From JBOGFC01 sp050742155 (lineage in GTDB: Bacteria > Actinomycetota > Acidimicrobiia > Spongiisociales > JALYHC01): DNA of 15,923 bases. Made by a program: the position numbers and the translations under genes. Shown here one piece after another: positions 1-6,222 of the stretch (position 1 is the first letter of the stretch; every line of letters starts with the position of its first letter). Under the pieces are notes generated by a model that was not told the origin of the DNA, searched no databases, and worked only from the letters and a program-made list of their open reading frames with translations. The stretch spans positions 1-15,923 of the forward strand of contig JBOGFC010000073.1 of NCBI GenBank assembly GCA_050742155.1, given 5' to 3'.

Positions 1-296
1 GTGGGTCTGGTAGACCCGATCCTTGTAGTGGCGACGAGTTGTCACCACGTGCATCGCACCGCCTCGCCTGGGCATAGGAGCAATCTAGCAGTCCGTGCCC
101 CAACAAGCCAGCATATTAGTGACTACACTAACTGGGGGCTTCGCGTCCGAAAGTGCTGCTCAGCTTGGGGATCCGGGCCTCTCGGGCAAGTAACTTCCGC
201 CTAGGACCAAACCTAAGGTTCGTACGAACGCCAGGCGTTCGCTAAAACCTAAGGTTCGCTCGGTGTCGGGGCCGCTCGCGCGAGGAAAGGAGCACG
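1..296. other. Intergenic leader region, no credible gene
   Basis: This stretch is visibly less GC-rich than the rest of the window. Its only open frame (1-204) has no family resemblance and no ribosome-binding site, so I do not call a gene. A perfect 6-bp hairpin with loop GGT lies at 3-17. An imperfect 8-bp hairpin (one mismatch) spans 28-48. They could be the tail or terminator of a gene off the left edge, although no T-run follows. The right end carries the dyad cluster described separately and the Shine-Dalgarno sequence of the Rieske gene (about 284-292). Confidence 0.5.
209..258. promoter_or_regulatory. Clustered dyads, probable operator of the Rieske/reductase operon
   Basis: Two identical 14-base direct repeats, AAACCTAAGGTTCG, lie at 209-222 and 245-258, 36 bp apart. 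Each contains the near-palindrome AACCT-A-AGGTT. Between and overlapping them are a perfect 12-bp palindrome GTTCGTACGAAC (218-229) and a perfect 17-bp dyad CGAACGCC-A-GGCGTTCG (225-241). The cluster ends 38 bp before the ATG of the Rieske gene, which is where a repressor or activator would act. The binding protein is not known. The GAAC-to-GTTC spacing of 7 does not fit the actinobacterial LexA box (spacing 4). Confidence 0.6.
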
Positions 297-605
297 ATGA
301 GCGAACTCATCACGATCGGACGGGCCGGCGAGGTCGCAGAGGGCGAGATGCGGGCCTACGAGGTGGCCGGGCACCGAGTGGCGGTGGCCCGGGTGGCGGA
401 CACCCTCCACGCCTTCGGGGACACCTGCACTCACCGTCAATGCTCGCTGGCCCAAGGGGACCTGGACGGGACGGTGGTCACCTGCCCATGCCACGGCTCC
501 CGGTTCGAGGCCACCACCGGTGAGGTGCTGGCCGGGCCCGCCCAGGATCCCGTCCCCAGCTACCGGGTGCAGGTGACAGGAGACGAGCTCCAGGTCGAGG
601 TGTGA
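297..605 (+). CDS. Rieske [2Fe-2S] ferredoxin
   Basis: A 102-residue soluble Rieske protein that would pass single electrons between the adjacent flavoprotein reductase and an unknown acceptor in the cytoplasm. The cluster motif is clear: C44-x-H46, 16 residues, then C63-x-x-H66 inside CPCHGSRF. C49 and C65 sit at the positions that form the disulfide in bc1-type Rieske centres (CTHxxC and CPCH). Simple dioxygenase ferredoxins usually lack this pair, so a higher redox potential is possible. The ATG follows a good Shine-Dalgarno (GGAAAGGAG, about 5 bases before it). The stop overlaps the GTG of the reductase by 4 bp, so the two are almost certainly co-translated. No oxygenase subunits are visible nearby, so the acceptor cannot be named. 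Confidence 0.93.
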   Translation: MSELITIGRAGEVAEGEMRAYEVAGHRVAVARVADTLHAFGDTCTHRQCSLAQGDLDGTVVTCPCHGSRFEATTGEVLAGPAQDPVPSYRVQVTGDELQVEV

Positions 606-1828
606 CGGCCTCGACCATCGTCATCGTCGGGGCCAGCCTGGCCGGGGCCACCGCCGCCGCCACCCTCCGGGAGGAGGGCTTCGAGGGACGGGTGGTGCTG
701 GTCGGCGAGGAGTCGCAGCTCCCCTATGAGCGGCCCCCGCTCTCCAAGGAGTACTTGCGGGGCGAACAGCCCTTCGAGAAGGCCCTGGTTCACCCGGAGG
801 GCTTCTACCAAGCGGAGGGGATCGAGACCCGCTTCGGGGTGCGGGCCAGCCGGGTGAACTCCTCGGATCGAGTCGTCGAGCTCGACGATGGGGAGCGTAT
901 CCCCTACGACAAGGTGCTGGTGGCGACCGGCAGCCGCAAGCGCCGGCTCTCGGTCCCCGGGGCGGACCTCGACGGGGTCTTCGACCTACGGACGGTGGCC
1001 GACTCCGACCGGATCCGGGCCGAGGCCGCTCCGGGCCGCCGGGCCGTGCTGGTGGGGATGGGATTCATCGGGGCCGAGGTGGCGGCCTCGCTCCGCCAGC
1101 TGGGTCTCGAGGTGGCAGTGGTGGCACCGGGCGAGCTCCCCCTCTCCAGGGTGCTGGGGAGGGAGGTGGGGCGGGTCCTGGGCGATATCCACCGGGACCA
1201 CGGGGTGGAGATGCACTTCGGGGAGCGGGTGTCGGCTCTCGAGGGCTCCCAGAGGGTGGAGGCGGTCCGGACCACCGGAGGACAGACACTCCCCTGCGAT
1301 CTTGTGGTGGCTGGGATAGGCGTGCAACCGGTGACCGAAGTGGTGGCCGAGGCCGGGGCAGAGGTCGAGGACGGCATCGTGGTCGACGAGCTGTGCCGCA
1401 CGACAGTCGAGGGCATCTATGCGGCCGGTGACGTCACCAGTCACTACCACCCCCTCTTCGGCCGGCGCATCCGGGTGGAGCACTGGAACCACGCCCTCCG
1501 GCACGGGGCCGCGGCGGCGCGCAGCATGCTCGGCAAGGGGACCCCCTACGTCGAGGTGCCCTGGTTCTGGTCTGATCAGTACGACCACAACCTCCAATAC
1601 GCCGGCTTCCACACCGGAGAGGAGGAGATGGTGGTCCGAGGGAGCCTCGCCGACCGCTCGTTCGTGGTCTTCTTCCTCCGGCAAGGGACGGTCGTGGCGG
1701 CCGCCGCCCTCGACCGGGGACGCGACCTGCGCCGGGCCATGGAGCTCATCAGAGGGGGCGCGCCGGTCGACGCCGACCTGCTTCGAGACGAAGGGGTGGA
1801 TCTGCGGGCTCTTACGAACAGTACGTAG
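602..1828 (+). CDS. FAD-dependent NAD(P)H:ferredoxin reductase
   Basis: A 408-residue flavoprotein of the pyridine-nucleotide disulfide oxidoreductase superfamily, of the putidaredoxin reductase/BphA4/AIF type. It would oxidise NADH or NADPH and reduce the Rieske protein encoded just upstream. Visible signatures are the FAD-binding GxSxxG at residues 10-15, ERPPLSKEYL at 43-52, VATGS at 107-111, the NAD(P) fold G152-x-G154-x-x-G157, the second FAD motif AAGDV at 274-278, and the C-terminal reductase domain starting near WFWSDQYDHNLQYAG (321-335). Length is normal for the family. The GTG start at 602 lies inside the upstream stop (GTGA), which points to translational coupling. Rieske plus this flavoprotein is the domain order of AIFM3/AIF-like proteins, here as two genes. 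Confidence 0.93.
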   Translation: MTASTIVIVGASLAGATAAATLREEGFEGRVVLVGEESQLPYERPPLSKEYLRGEQPFEKALVHPEGFYQAEGIETRFGVRASRVNSSDRVVELDDGERIPYDKVLVATGSRKRRLSVPGADLDGVFDLRTVADSDRIRAEAAPGRRAVLVGMGFIGAEVAASLRQLGLEVAVVAPGELPLSRVLGREVGRVLGDIHRDHGVEMHFGERVSALEGSQRVEAVRTTGGQTLPCDLVVAGIGVQPVTEVVAEAGAEVEDGIVVDELCRTTVEGIYAAGDVTSHYHPLFGRRIRVEHWNHALRHGAAAARSMLGKGTPYVEVPWFWSDQYDHNLQYAGFHTGEEEMVVRGSLADRSFVVFFLRQGTVVAAAALDRGRDLRRAMELIRGGAPVDADLLRDEGVDLRALTNST

Positions 1829-1871
1829 CGGCGGAGCTCTGGCGCTCGCTCCGGGCTCCCCTCACCGCCGC
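1828..1871. terminator. Possible bidirectional stem between convergent genes
   Basis: Between the reductase and EtfD-like stops, GCGGCGG (1828-1834) can pair with CCGCCGC (1865-1871), and GGAGC can pair inside with GCTCC. No T-run follows on either strand, so an intrinsic terminator is only suggested by the convergent layout. Confidence 0.3.
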
Positions 1872-4000
1872 ACCAGCCGCTCAGCCAGCATCACCGCGAT
1901 GTCCCGCACCGGCACCTCGTCTCCCTTGCCCAGCTCCTTCACCCCGTCGTCCAGCATGACCAGACAGAAGGGACAGGCGGTGGCGATCTCCTCCGCCCCG
2001 GTGGCCAGCGCCTCCTCGCTCCGCTCAATGTTGACCTTCTTGCCGACGTGCTCCTCCATCCACATGCGCGACCCGCCGGCCCCGCAGCACAGCGCCCCGG
2101 AGCCGTGGCGGGGCATCTCCACCAGCCTGCCCAGCGCCGCCGACACCTCCCGGGGCGCCAGGTAGATGTCGTTGTGGCGACCCAGGTAACAGGGGTCGTG
2201 GTAGGTGACCCGCTTCCCATCCGGAGCCCCCACCTCGATGAGGCCCTGGCGGAGGAGCTGCATGAGCACCTGGCTGTGGTGCACGACCTGGTAGTTCCCC
2301 CCGTACTGCGGGTACTCGTTGCGGAGGGTGTTGAAGCAGTGGGGGCACTGGGCGATCACCTTCTCCACTGCCAGGTCGTTGAGCGTCTCGATGTTCCGGA
2401 GGGCCAGCCCCTGGAAGACGTACTCGTTGCCGGCCCGCCGGGCCGGGTCCCCGGTGCACAGCTCCCGAGGCCCGAGGATGCCGAAGTCGACGCCGGCCGC
2501 CTGGAGCAGCCGGGCTAGGGCCACCGTCACCTTGCGGTTGCGGTCGTCGAACGAGCCGGCGCAGCCCACCCAGAGCAGGTACTCGGCCGTCTCGCCGTCT
2601 CCCAGAACCTTGACCGGGAAGTCGAGATCCTTGGTCCAGTCCCCCCGGCTCTGCTGGCTCATCCCGTACACGTTGGAGGAGTTCTCCATGCTGACGAAGG
2701 CCTTGCCCAGCTCGGGAGGGAACTCCGCCTCCATGAGGGTCAGGTGGCGGCGCATGTCGAGGATCTTGTCGAGGATCTCGATCGACACCGGGCAGATCTC
2801 GTCGCAGGCCTTGCAGGTGGTGCAGGCCCACAGCTCCTCGGGGCGGACCCGCTCGAAAACGCTCTCCGAATCGATGGTGATCTCCGGGTCGAGGCCGACC
2901 GGAGGCGACACCTGCGGGGTACCTGAGGCGGCGGCCACCTCCCCCAGCTTGAGGATGATCTCGCGCGGGTCGAGGGGCTTGCCGGTCAGGTGGGCCGGGC
3001 AGACCGAGGTACAGCGGCCGCAGATCGTGCAGGCGTCGGTGTCGAGCAGCTGCTTCCAGGTGAAGTCGGCAGCTACCGCCGCCCCCACCGACTCGAGGTC
3101 CTCCGCCTCCAGGAGGTTGGGCATCGGCTTCATGGCCCCCTTGGGCCGATCGTGGGGGGCGAAGAACATGTTGGCCGGAGAGGTGAACATGTGGCGCAGC
3201 TTGGTGGCCGGGATGGCCACCAGGAGAGCCACGAACGACAGCGTGTGGAGCGCCCAGAGCGCCTGGTGGGTGCCGGCCGCGGTCCCCGACGGGACCAGGT
3301 GGCTGAGCGGGTAGCCGACGAAGGACCAGACCTCGAACGACGGGCGGCCGACCAGAGAGATCCGGGCCGCCTCCACCGCCAGGCCGCTCGCGCCGATCAG
3401 GAAGAGGAGCCCCAACGTCCAGGCATCCTCCGGCTTGCTCTTGGTCCTGACCCGATAGGGAGGCTTCCCGTAGCGGCGGGCGGCCGCCCCGGCCAGCCCG
3501 GCCAGGAAGACCAAGGCAAACAGGTCGAGGATGGCCGAGTACCCCTGGTAGACGGGTCCGACCAGGAAGTTCCAACCGGCCGGCATCATCTCGTCGATCT
3601 GCAGGGTGACCGTCCCGGCGAAGAGCACCAGGAAGCCCCAGTAGATCATGGAGTGCATCAGGCCCATGGCCCGGTCCTCGGCCACGGTGCGCATCGACAC
3701 GCCGTCCCAGAAGCGAGCCAGGCGCTCCTTGAGACGGCCCCGGCGCGGCTCGGGAGCGCCCCGCTCCCAGACGCGGGCTCGCAGGGCGAAGAGGTAGTAG
3801 AACACCCCCACGAAGGCGGCCACCCCGAAGTAGAAGATCACCACCCCGGCCGGGGGAATGTTGCCGAACACCTCCCGCCCGATCGGCGGAACCGGGTGGC
3901 TGGGAAGCAGCGAGCTCAACAGCCAGAGGAAGAAGACCGAGGCCGGCCCGAGGAGCACCAAGGCCACCAAGAGCCGGCTGGCGGTGAGACGACGCAGCAA
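1862..4000 (-). CDS. EtfD-like membrane iron-sulfur quinone oxidoreductase
   Basis: A 712-residue membrane protein of the heterodisulfide-reductase-related (Fe-S)-binding family. Actinobacterial members (EtfD, Rv0338c in M. tuberculosis) and the EMO enzymes of anaerobes pass electrons from electron-transfer flavoprotein to the quinone pool in fatty-acid beta-oxidation. Residues 1-275 hold about six hydrophobic segments of NarI-like type, with candidate haem His at 115, 245, 252 and 270. Two 4Fe-4S motifs follow, C324/327/330/334 and C393/396/399/403. Then come two CCG-type domains, C480/C515/C552/C555 (the first has a single Cys, as CTGDPARR) and C604/C638-C639/C676/C679. The TTG start at 4000 has GGAGGA 3 bases upstream. 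No etfA or etfB is in the window, so the partner must be encoded elsewhere. Family is sure; the exact donor is inferred. Confidence 0.88.
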   Translation of the reverse strand: MLRRLTASRLLVALVLLGPASVFFLWLLSSLLPSHPVPPIGREVFGNIPPAGVVIFYFGVAAFVGVFYYLFALRARVWERGAPEPRRGRLKERLARFWDGVSMRTVAEDRAMGLMHSMIYWGFLVLFAGTVTLQIDEMMPAGWNFLVGPVYQGYSAILDLFALVFLAGLAGAAARRYGKPPYRVRTKSKPEDAWTLGLLFLIGASGLAVEAARISLVGRPSFEVWSFVGYPLSHLVPSGTAAGTHQALWALHTLSFVALLVAIPATKLRHMFTSPANMFFAPHDRPKGAMKPMPNLLEAEDLESVGAAVAADFTWKQLLDTDACTICGRCTSVCPAHLTGKPLDPREIILKLGEVAAASGTPQVSPPVGLDPEITIDSESVFERVRPEELWACTTCKACDEICPVSIEILDKILDMRRHLTLMEAEFPPELGKAFVSMENSSNVYGMSQQSRGDWTKDLDFPVKVLGDGETAEYLLWVGCAGSFDDRNRKVTVALARLLQAAGVDFGILGPRELCTGDPARRAGNEYVFQGLALRNIETLNDLAVEKVIAQCPHCFNTLRNEYPQYGGNYQVVHHSQVLMQLLRQGLIEVGAPDGKRVTYHDPCYLGRHNDIYLAPREVSAALGRLVEMPRHGSGALCCGAGGSRMWMEEHVGKKVNIERSEEALATGAEEIATACPFCLVMLDDGVKELGKGDEVPVRDIAVMLAERLVRR

Positions 4001-4087
4001 AGTTCCTCCAAACTCGGTTTGGCCCGCATGGCTGACCCTAAAGCGTCAGAATGGGCCGCCCAAACCCAAGCTGAGAAAGGAGTCGGA

Positions 4088-4231
4088 ATGGCCCGGAAAT
4101 GGGGACCCTCGAGGATCCTGCTGGCCCTGGCCGTGCTGGCCTTCGTGCTGGCGGCGCTCGGGGTGGGACTCGGCAACCTCAACCTGATCGCCATCGGCCT
4201 GGCGCTCGGCTTCGCCAGCTTCCTGGTGTAG
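4088..4231 (+). CDS. Small two-helix membrane protein
   Basis: A 47-residue protein with a basic N-terminus (MARKWGPSR) and two hydrophobic stretches, about 10-27 and 31-47, separated by a turn at G28-N32. It should sit in the cytoplasmic membrane as a hairpin. A strong Shine-Dalgarno (GAAAGGAG) lies about 5 bases before the ATG, and the codon use is that of a GC-rich gene, so it is very likely translated. It is divergent from the EtfD-like gene, with 87 bp between starts that must hold both promoters. The tail pattern NLxxIGLALGFASF resembles tiny conserved actinobacterial membrane proteins that I have seen only as hypotheticals. No function can be assigned. Confidence 0.75.
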   Translation: MARKWGPSRILLALAVLAFVLAALGVGLGNLNLIAIGLALGFASFLV

Positions 4232-4243
4232 CCCCCTCCCCGG

Positions 4244-4330
4244 CCCTCCCCCAAAGGGGGAGGGTGTCGTTCCCCCTCCCGCTTGCGGAGGGGGCAGGGT
4301 GTCGTTCCCCCTCCCGCTTGCGGAGGGGGT
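4244..4330. repeat. GC-rich hairpin and 35-bp tandem duplication
   Basis: A perfect 9-bp hairpin with loop AAA (CCCTCCCCC 4244-4252, GGGGGAGGG 4256-4264) is followed by two tandem copies of a 35-bp unit (4261-4295 and 4296-4330, differing only at the last base). Each unit holds a hairpin with stem CCCCCTCC/GGAGGGGG. The element fills the gap between a plus-strand and a minus-strand gene stop, so it may end transcription in both directions. It looks like a dispersed intergenic repeat family, which cannot be tested within one window. Confidence 0.75.
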
Positions 4331-4342
4331 TAGGGGGAGGGC

Positions 4343-5482
4343 TCAGGCCGTCCGTTTCACGTAGTCATCACACTCGTAGCACCACCGCCAGGGGAACCGT
4401 CCCGGCGGGGTAGGTGTGGTGTTGGGGTGGCCCTTCTCCTCCCAGTGCTTGGTGCCGTGCCCCAGCTGGCTCTCGCAGCACCCCACGTGGCCGCAGCTCA
4501 GGCAGAGCCGAAGCGACTCGGTGGACCCGCACTCCTCGCAGCGGGTCTTGGAGGTCTCGAAGACCTGCGGGTCGAAGTGGGGGCAGACCTCGAAGTCGGG
4601 GACCGGAGGGGCCGGGGCCACTTGCCCGGCCGACCGGCCGTCGTCCCGATACAGCGAGATCTTGCCGTCGTCGCCGGCGATCACCAGGTCCTCCCCCCAC
4701 CAGGCGGCCGCCCGCACCCAATCGGCCCCCTCGAGGACCTCCAGCGGGGTTCCTTCCGACGACCACAGGCGGGCGCTGCGGTCGGCGGAGGCGGTGGCCA
4801 GCCGATCCCCATCCGGGTGCCAGGAGACCGACCAGACCTGCTGGCCATGCCCCTCCAAGACGGCGGTGGTCTCACCGGTCACGTCGGCGATCCGCTTGCG
4901 GTCCCGGCCGGCCCAGGCCACCTGCTTGCCGCTCGGACTGAACCGCACCGACCAGAGCATCTGGCCGGCGCCCCGCAACGCCGCCACCTCCTCGCCGTCG
5001 CCCGAATCGAGCAGCCGCAGCACCCGGTCCCCGCCGGCCACCGCCACCAGAGTGCCTTCCGGGCTCCAGTCGACTGAATTGGCGGGCGCCTCGAGGTTGA
5101 TCCGGAGAAGCTCGGCTCCCCTCCCGTCCCAGATGCGGAGGGTCCCGTCCTCGGAGACGCTGGCCACCCGTTCACCCTCGGGATCCCAGGCCACCCCCAT
5201 CACCCAGTTGTCGTGCCGTCCGATGACCACCGAGCTGCCGTCCGGCTCCCAGGCCCTGATCGTCCCGTCCTTCGAACCGGACACCACCCGGCCCCGGTGG
5301 GAGAAACGGACCGAGTTGACCAGGTCCCGGTGATCCTGCCAGGCCGCCTCGACCCCGCCCCGGCGGGAGAACAGCTTGACCGATCCGTCGGCACCCCCGG
5401 CGGCCAGCCGGTCACCGCGCACATCGAGAGCCAGGACGTAGCCCTGGCGGGCCTCGAAGTCGCTGTGGGGTCGATGAGCCAT
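4343..5482 (-). CDS. WD40 beta-propeller fused to UBP-type zinc finger
   Basis: A 379-residue soluble protein (ATG start). Residues about 9-280 form seven WD40-like blades, with recurring patterns such as SKDGTIRAW, SEDGTLRIW and SADRSARLW, that is, one closed propeller for protein contacts. A proline-rich linker (APAPPVPD) leads to a C-terminal UBP-type zinc finger, whose ligands are all visible: C300-x-H302, C315/C318, C327/C330, H332, C335, H342, H346, H352 and C368/C371. In eukaryotic deubiquitinases this finger grips the free C-terminus of ubiquitin; the bacterial ligand is unknown. Weaker TTG (5494) and GTG (5488) starts exist upstream in frame. No signal peptide or catalytic domain is seen, so it is probably a scaffold or reader. 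The gene is divergent from the selenoprotein operon, with 56 bp between starts. Confidence 0.88.
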   Translation of the reverse strand: MAHRPHSDFEARQGYVLALDVRGDRLAAGGADGSVKLFSRRGGVEAAWQDHRDLVNSVRFSHRGRVVSGSKDGTIRAWEPDGSSVVIGRHDNWVMGVAWDPEGERVASVSEDGTLRIWDGRGAELLRINLEAPANSVDWSPEGTLVAVAGGDRVLRLLDSGDGEEVAALRGAGQMLWSVRFSPSGKQVAWAGRDRKRIADVTGETTAVLEGHGQQVWSVSWHPDGDRLATASADRSARLWSSEGTPLEVLEGADWVRAAAWWGEDLVIAGDDGKISLYRDDGRSAGQVAPAPPVPDFEVCPHFDPQVFETSKTRCEECGSTESLRLCLSCGHVGCCESQLGHGTKHWEEKGHPNTTPTPPGRFPWRWCYECDDYVKRTA

Positions 5483-5506
5483 CGCCACCCACAACCCGCC
5501 GGGCCG

Positions 5507-5519
5507 GGGAAGCCTTCCC
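5507..5519. promoter_or_regulatory. Inverted repeat in the divergent WD40/redoxin promoter region
   Basis: GGGAA-GCC-TTCCC lies between the two divergent starts, 6 bp upstream of the -10-like hexamer of the redoxin operon. It could be an operator for either gene, but short GC-rich dyads are common in such DNA. Confidence 0.3.
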
Positions 5520-5525
5520 GGGGGT

Positions 5526-5531
5526 TAGGGT
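5526..5531 (+). promoter_or_regulatory. -10 hexamer of a leaderless promoter for the redoxin operon
   Basis: TAGGGT matches the actinobacterial TAnnnT -10 pattern and lies 7 nt before the ATG at 5539. No Shine-Dalgarno of normal spacing is present, so transcription probably starts at or next to the A of the start codon. This also supports the ATG as the true start. Confidence 0.55.
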
Positions 5532-5538
5532 GGGCGGC

Positions 5539-6222
5539 ATGCCGGCCCCGGTCTTCACCCTGCCCGACCAGTCGGGTGCTCCCTGGTCCTCCACCCAGGC
5601 CCTGGAGCGAGGGGCGCTGGTGATCGTCCTCTACCGCGGGGACTGGTGACCGTTTTGCAACGGCCAGCTGGTCAGCATGGCCCGGGATCACCAGGAGTTC
5701 CTCCGCCGCGGATCCGAGGTGGTCGGGGTGAGCGTCGACCCGCCGGAGGTCAACGCCCACCTCATCCACAAGCTGAGGTTGCCCTTCCCGCTTCTGAGCG
5801 ACCCGGACGGTGAGGCGGTCATCAAGCCGCTCGAGGCCGGGCACGACGACCCCACGCACGGCTTCATCTCCCGGCCGGGGTTGGTGGCCATCGCCCCGGA
5901 CGGCCGGATCATCCACCGCTATGTGGGGGCCGACTTCATGGACCGCCGTCCGGATGAGGACGACCTCCTCGAGGCGCTGGAGGCCCTGCGGCTCGAGCCG
6001 CACGACCCGCCTCCTCTAAATCCCGCCCAAGGCCACCCCAGCGAGAAGGGCGTCCGGGTGACCCAGGACTACCTCTTCGCCTACTACCGCGGCATCCACT
6101 TCGCCAGCAAGGCGCTGGCCGGCCGGGTGCAGGACGAGGAGGCCAAGGGGATGATCGACCGGACCCACCGGCAGCTCACCCGCTACATGGAGGCCATCGC
6201 CCCACTGCGCTCCCCGCAATGA
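5539..6222 (+). CDS. Selenocysteine-containing peroxiredoxin-like protein (UxxC), in-frame TGA at 5647
   Basis: Read through TGA 5647-5649, this is a 227-residue AhpC/TSA-fold (redoxin) protein. The N-terminus APVFTLPDQSG is the usual first strand of the fold. The active site reads YRGDW-[TGA]-PFCNGQL, and family members have Cys at the TGA position (WCPFC), giving Sec37-x-x-Cys40. The fold continues with VVGVSVDP, PLLSDPDGE and the strand GLVAIAPDGRIIHRYVG. A helical C-terminal extension of about 80 residues follows. Other genes here end in TGA, so the code is not globally changed. The likely role is thiol/selenol-dependent peroxide or disulfide reduction in the cytoplasm. The stop overlaps the ABC ATPase start (ATGA), so full-length translation is expected for coupling. 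A nonsense mutation or base error is the alternative, but the SECIS-like hairpin argues against it. A standard gene caller would start at 5677 and lose the active site. Confidence 0.85.
5662..5682 (+). promoter_or_regulatory. bSECIS-like stem-loop downstream of the in-frame UGA
   Basis: GGCCA (5662-5666) pairs with TGGCC (5678-5682), GCT (5667-5669) with AGC (5674-5676), leaving a single bulged A (5677) and apical loop GGTC (5670-5673). The loop begins 20 nt after the UGA. Bacterial SECIS hairpins need an apical loop with an early G, placed roughly 16-37 nt after the UGA; as I recall, the E. coli fdhF element also has a GGUC loop on a 3-bp stem above a bulge. A competing hairpin (CCGTT/AACGG, loop TTGC, 5650-5663) is also possible. 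Confidence 0.7.

Noticed and set aside
1..204. Open frame of 67 codons at the left edge
   Set aside because: No Shine-Dalgarno, no recognisable family and atypical composition; it may only be open by chance.
225..241. LexA/SOS box
   Set aside because: GAAC and GTTC are 7 bases apart, where the actinobacterial SOS box has 4.
2025..4231. Long open frames overlapping the EtfD-like gene (minus 2025-3575, plus 2990-4231)
   Set aside because: Low-complexity Gly/Arg/Pro translations typical of shadow frames in GC-rich genes; the 712-residue frame carries all conserved motifs.
4244..4330. CRISPR array
   Set aside because: Only two directly adjacent units without unique spacers, each a simple hairpin.
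5647..5649. TGA as a simple nonsense mutation splitting the redoxin into two pseudogene pieces
   Set aside because: It hits exactly the catalytic Cys position, the rest of the gene is undamaged, the downstream start is coupled, and a SECIS-like hairpin follows. It is not fully excluded.
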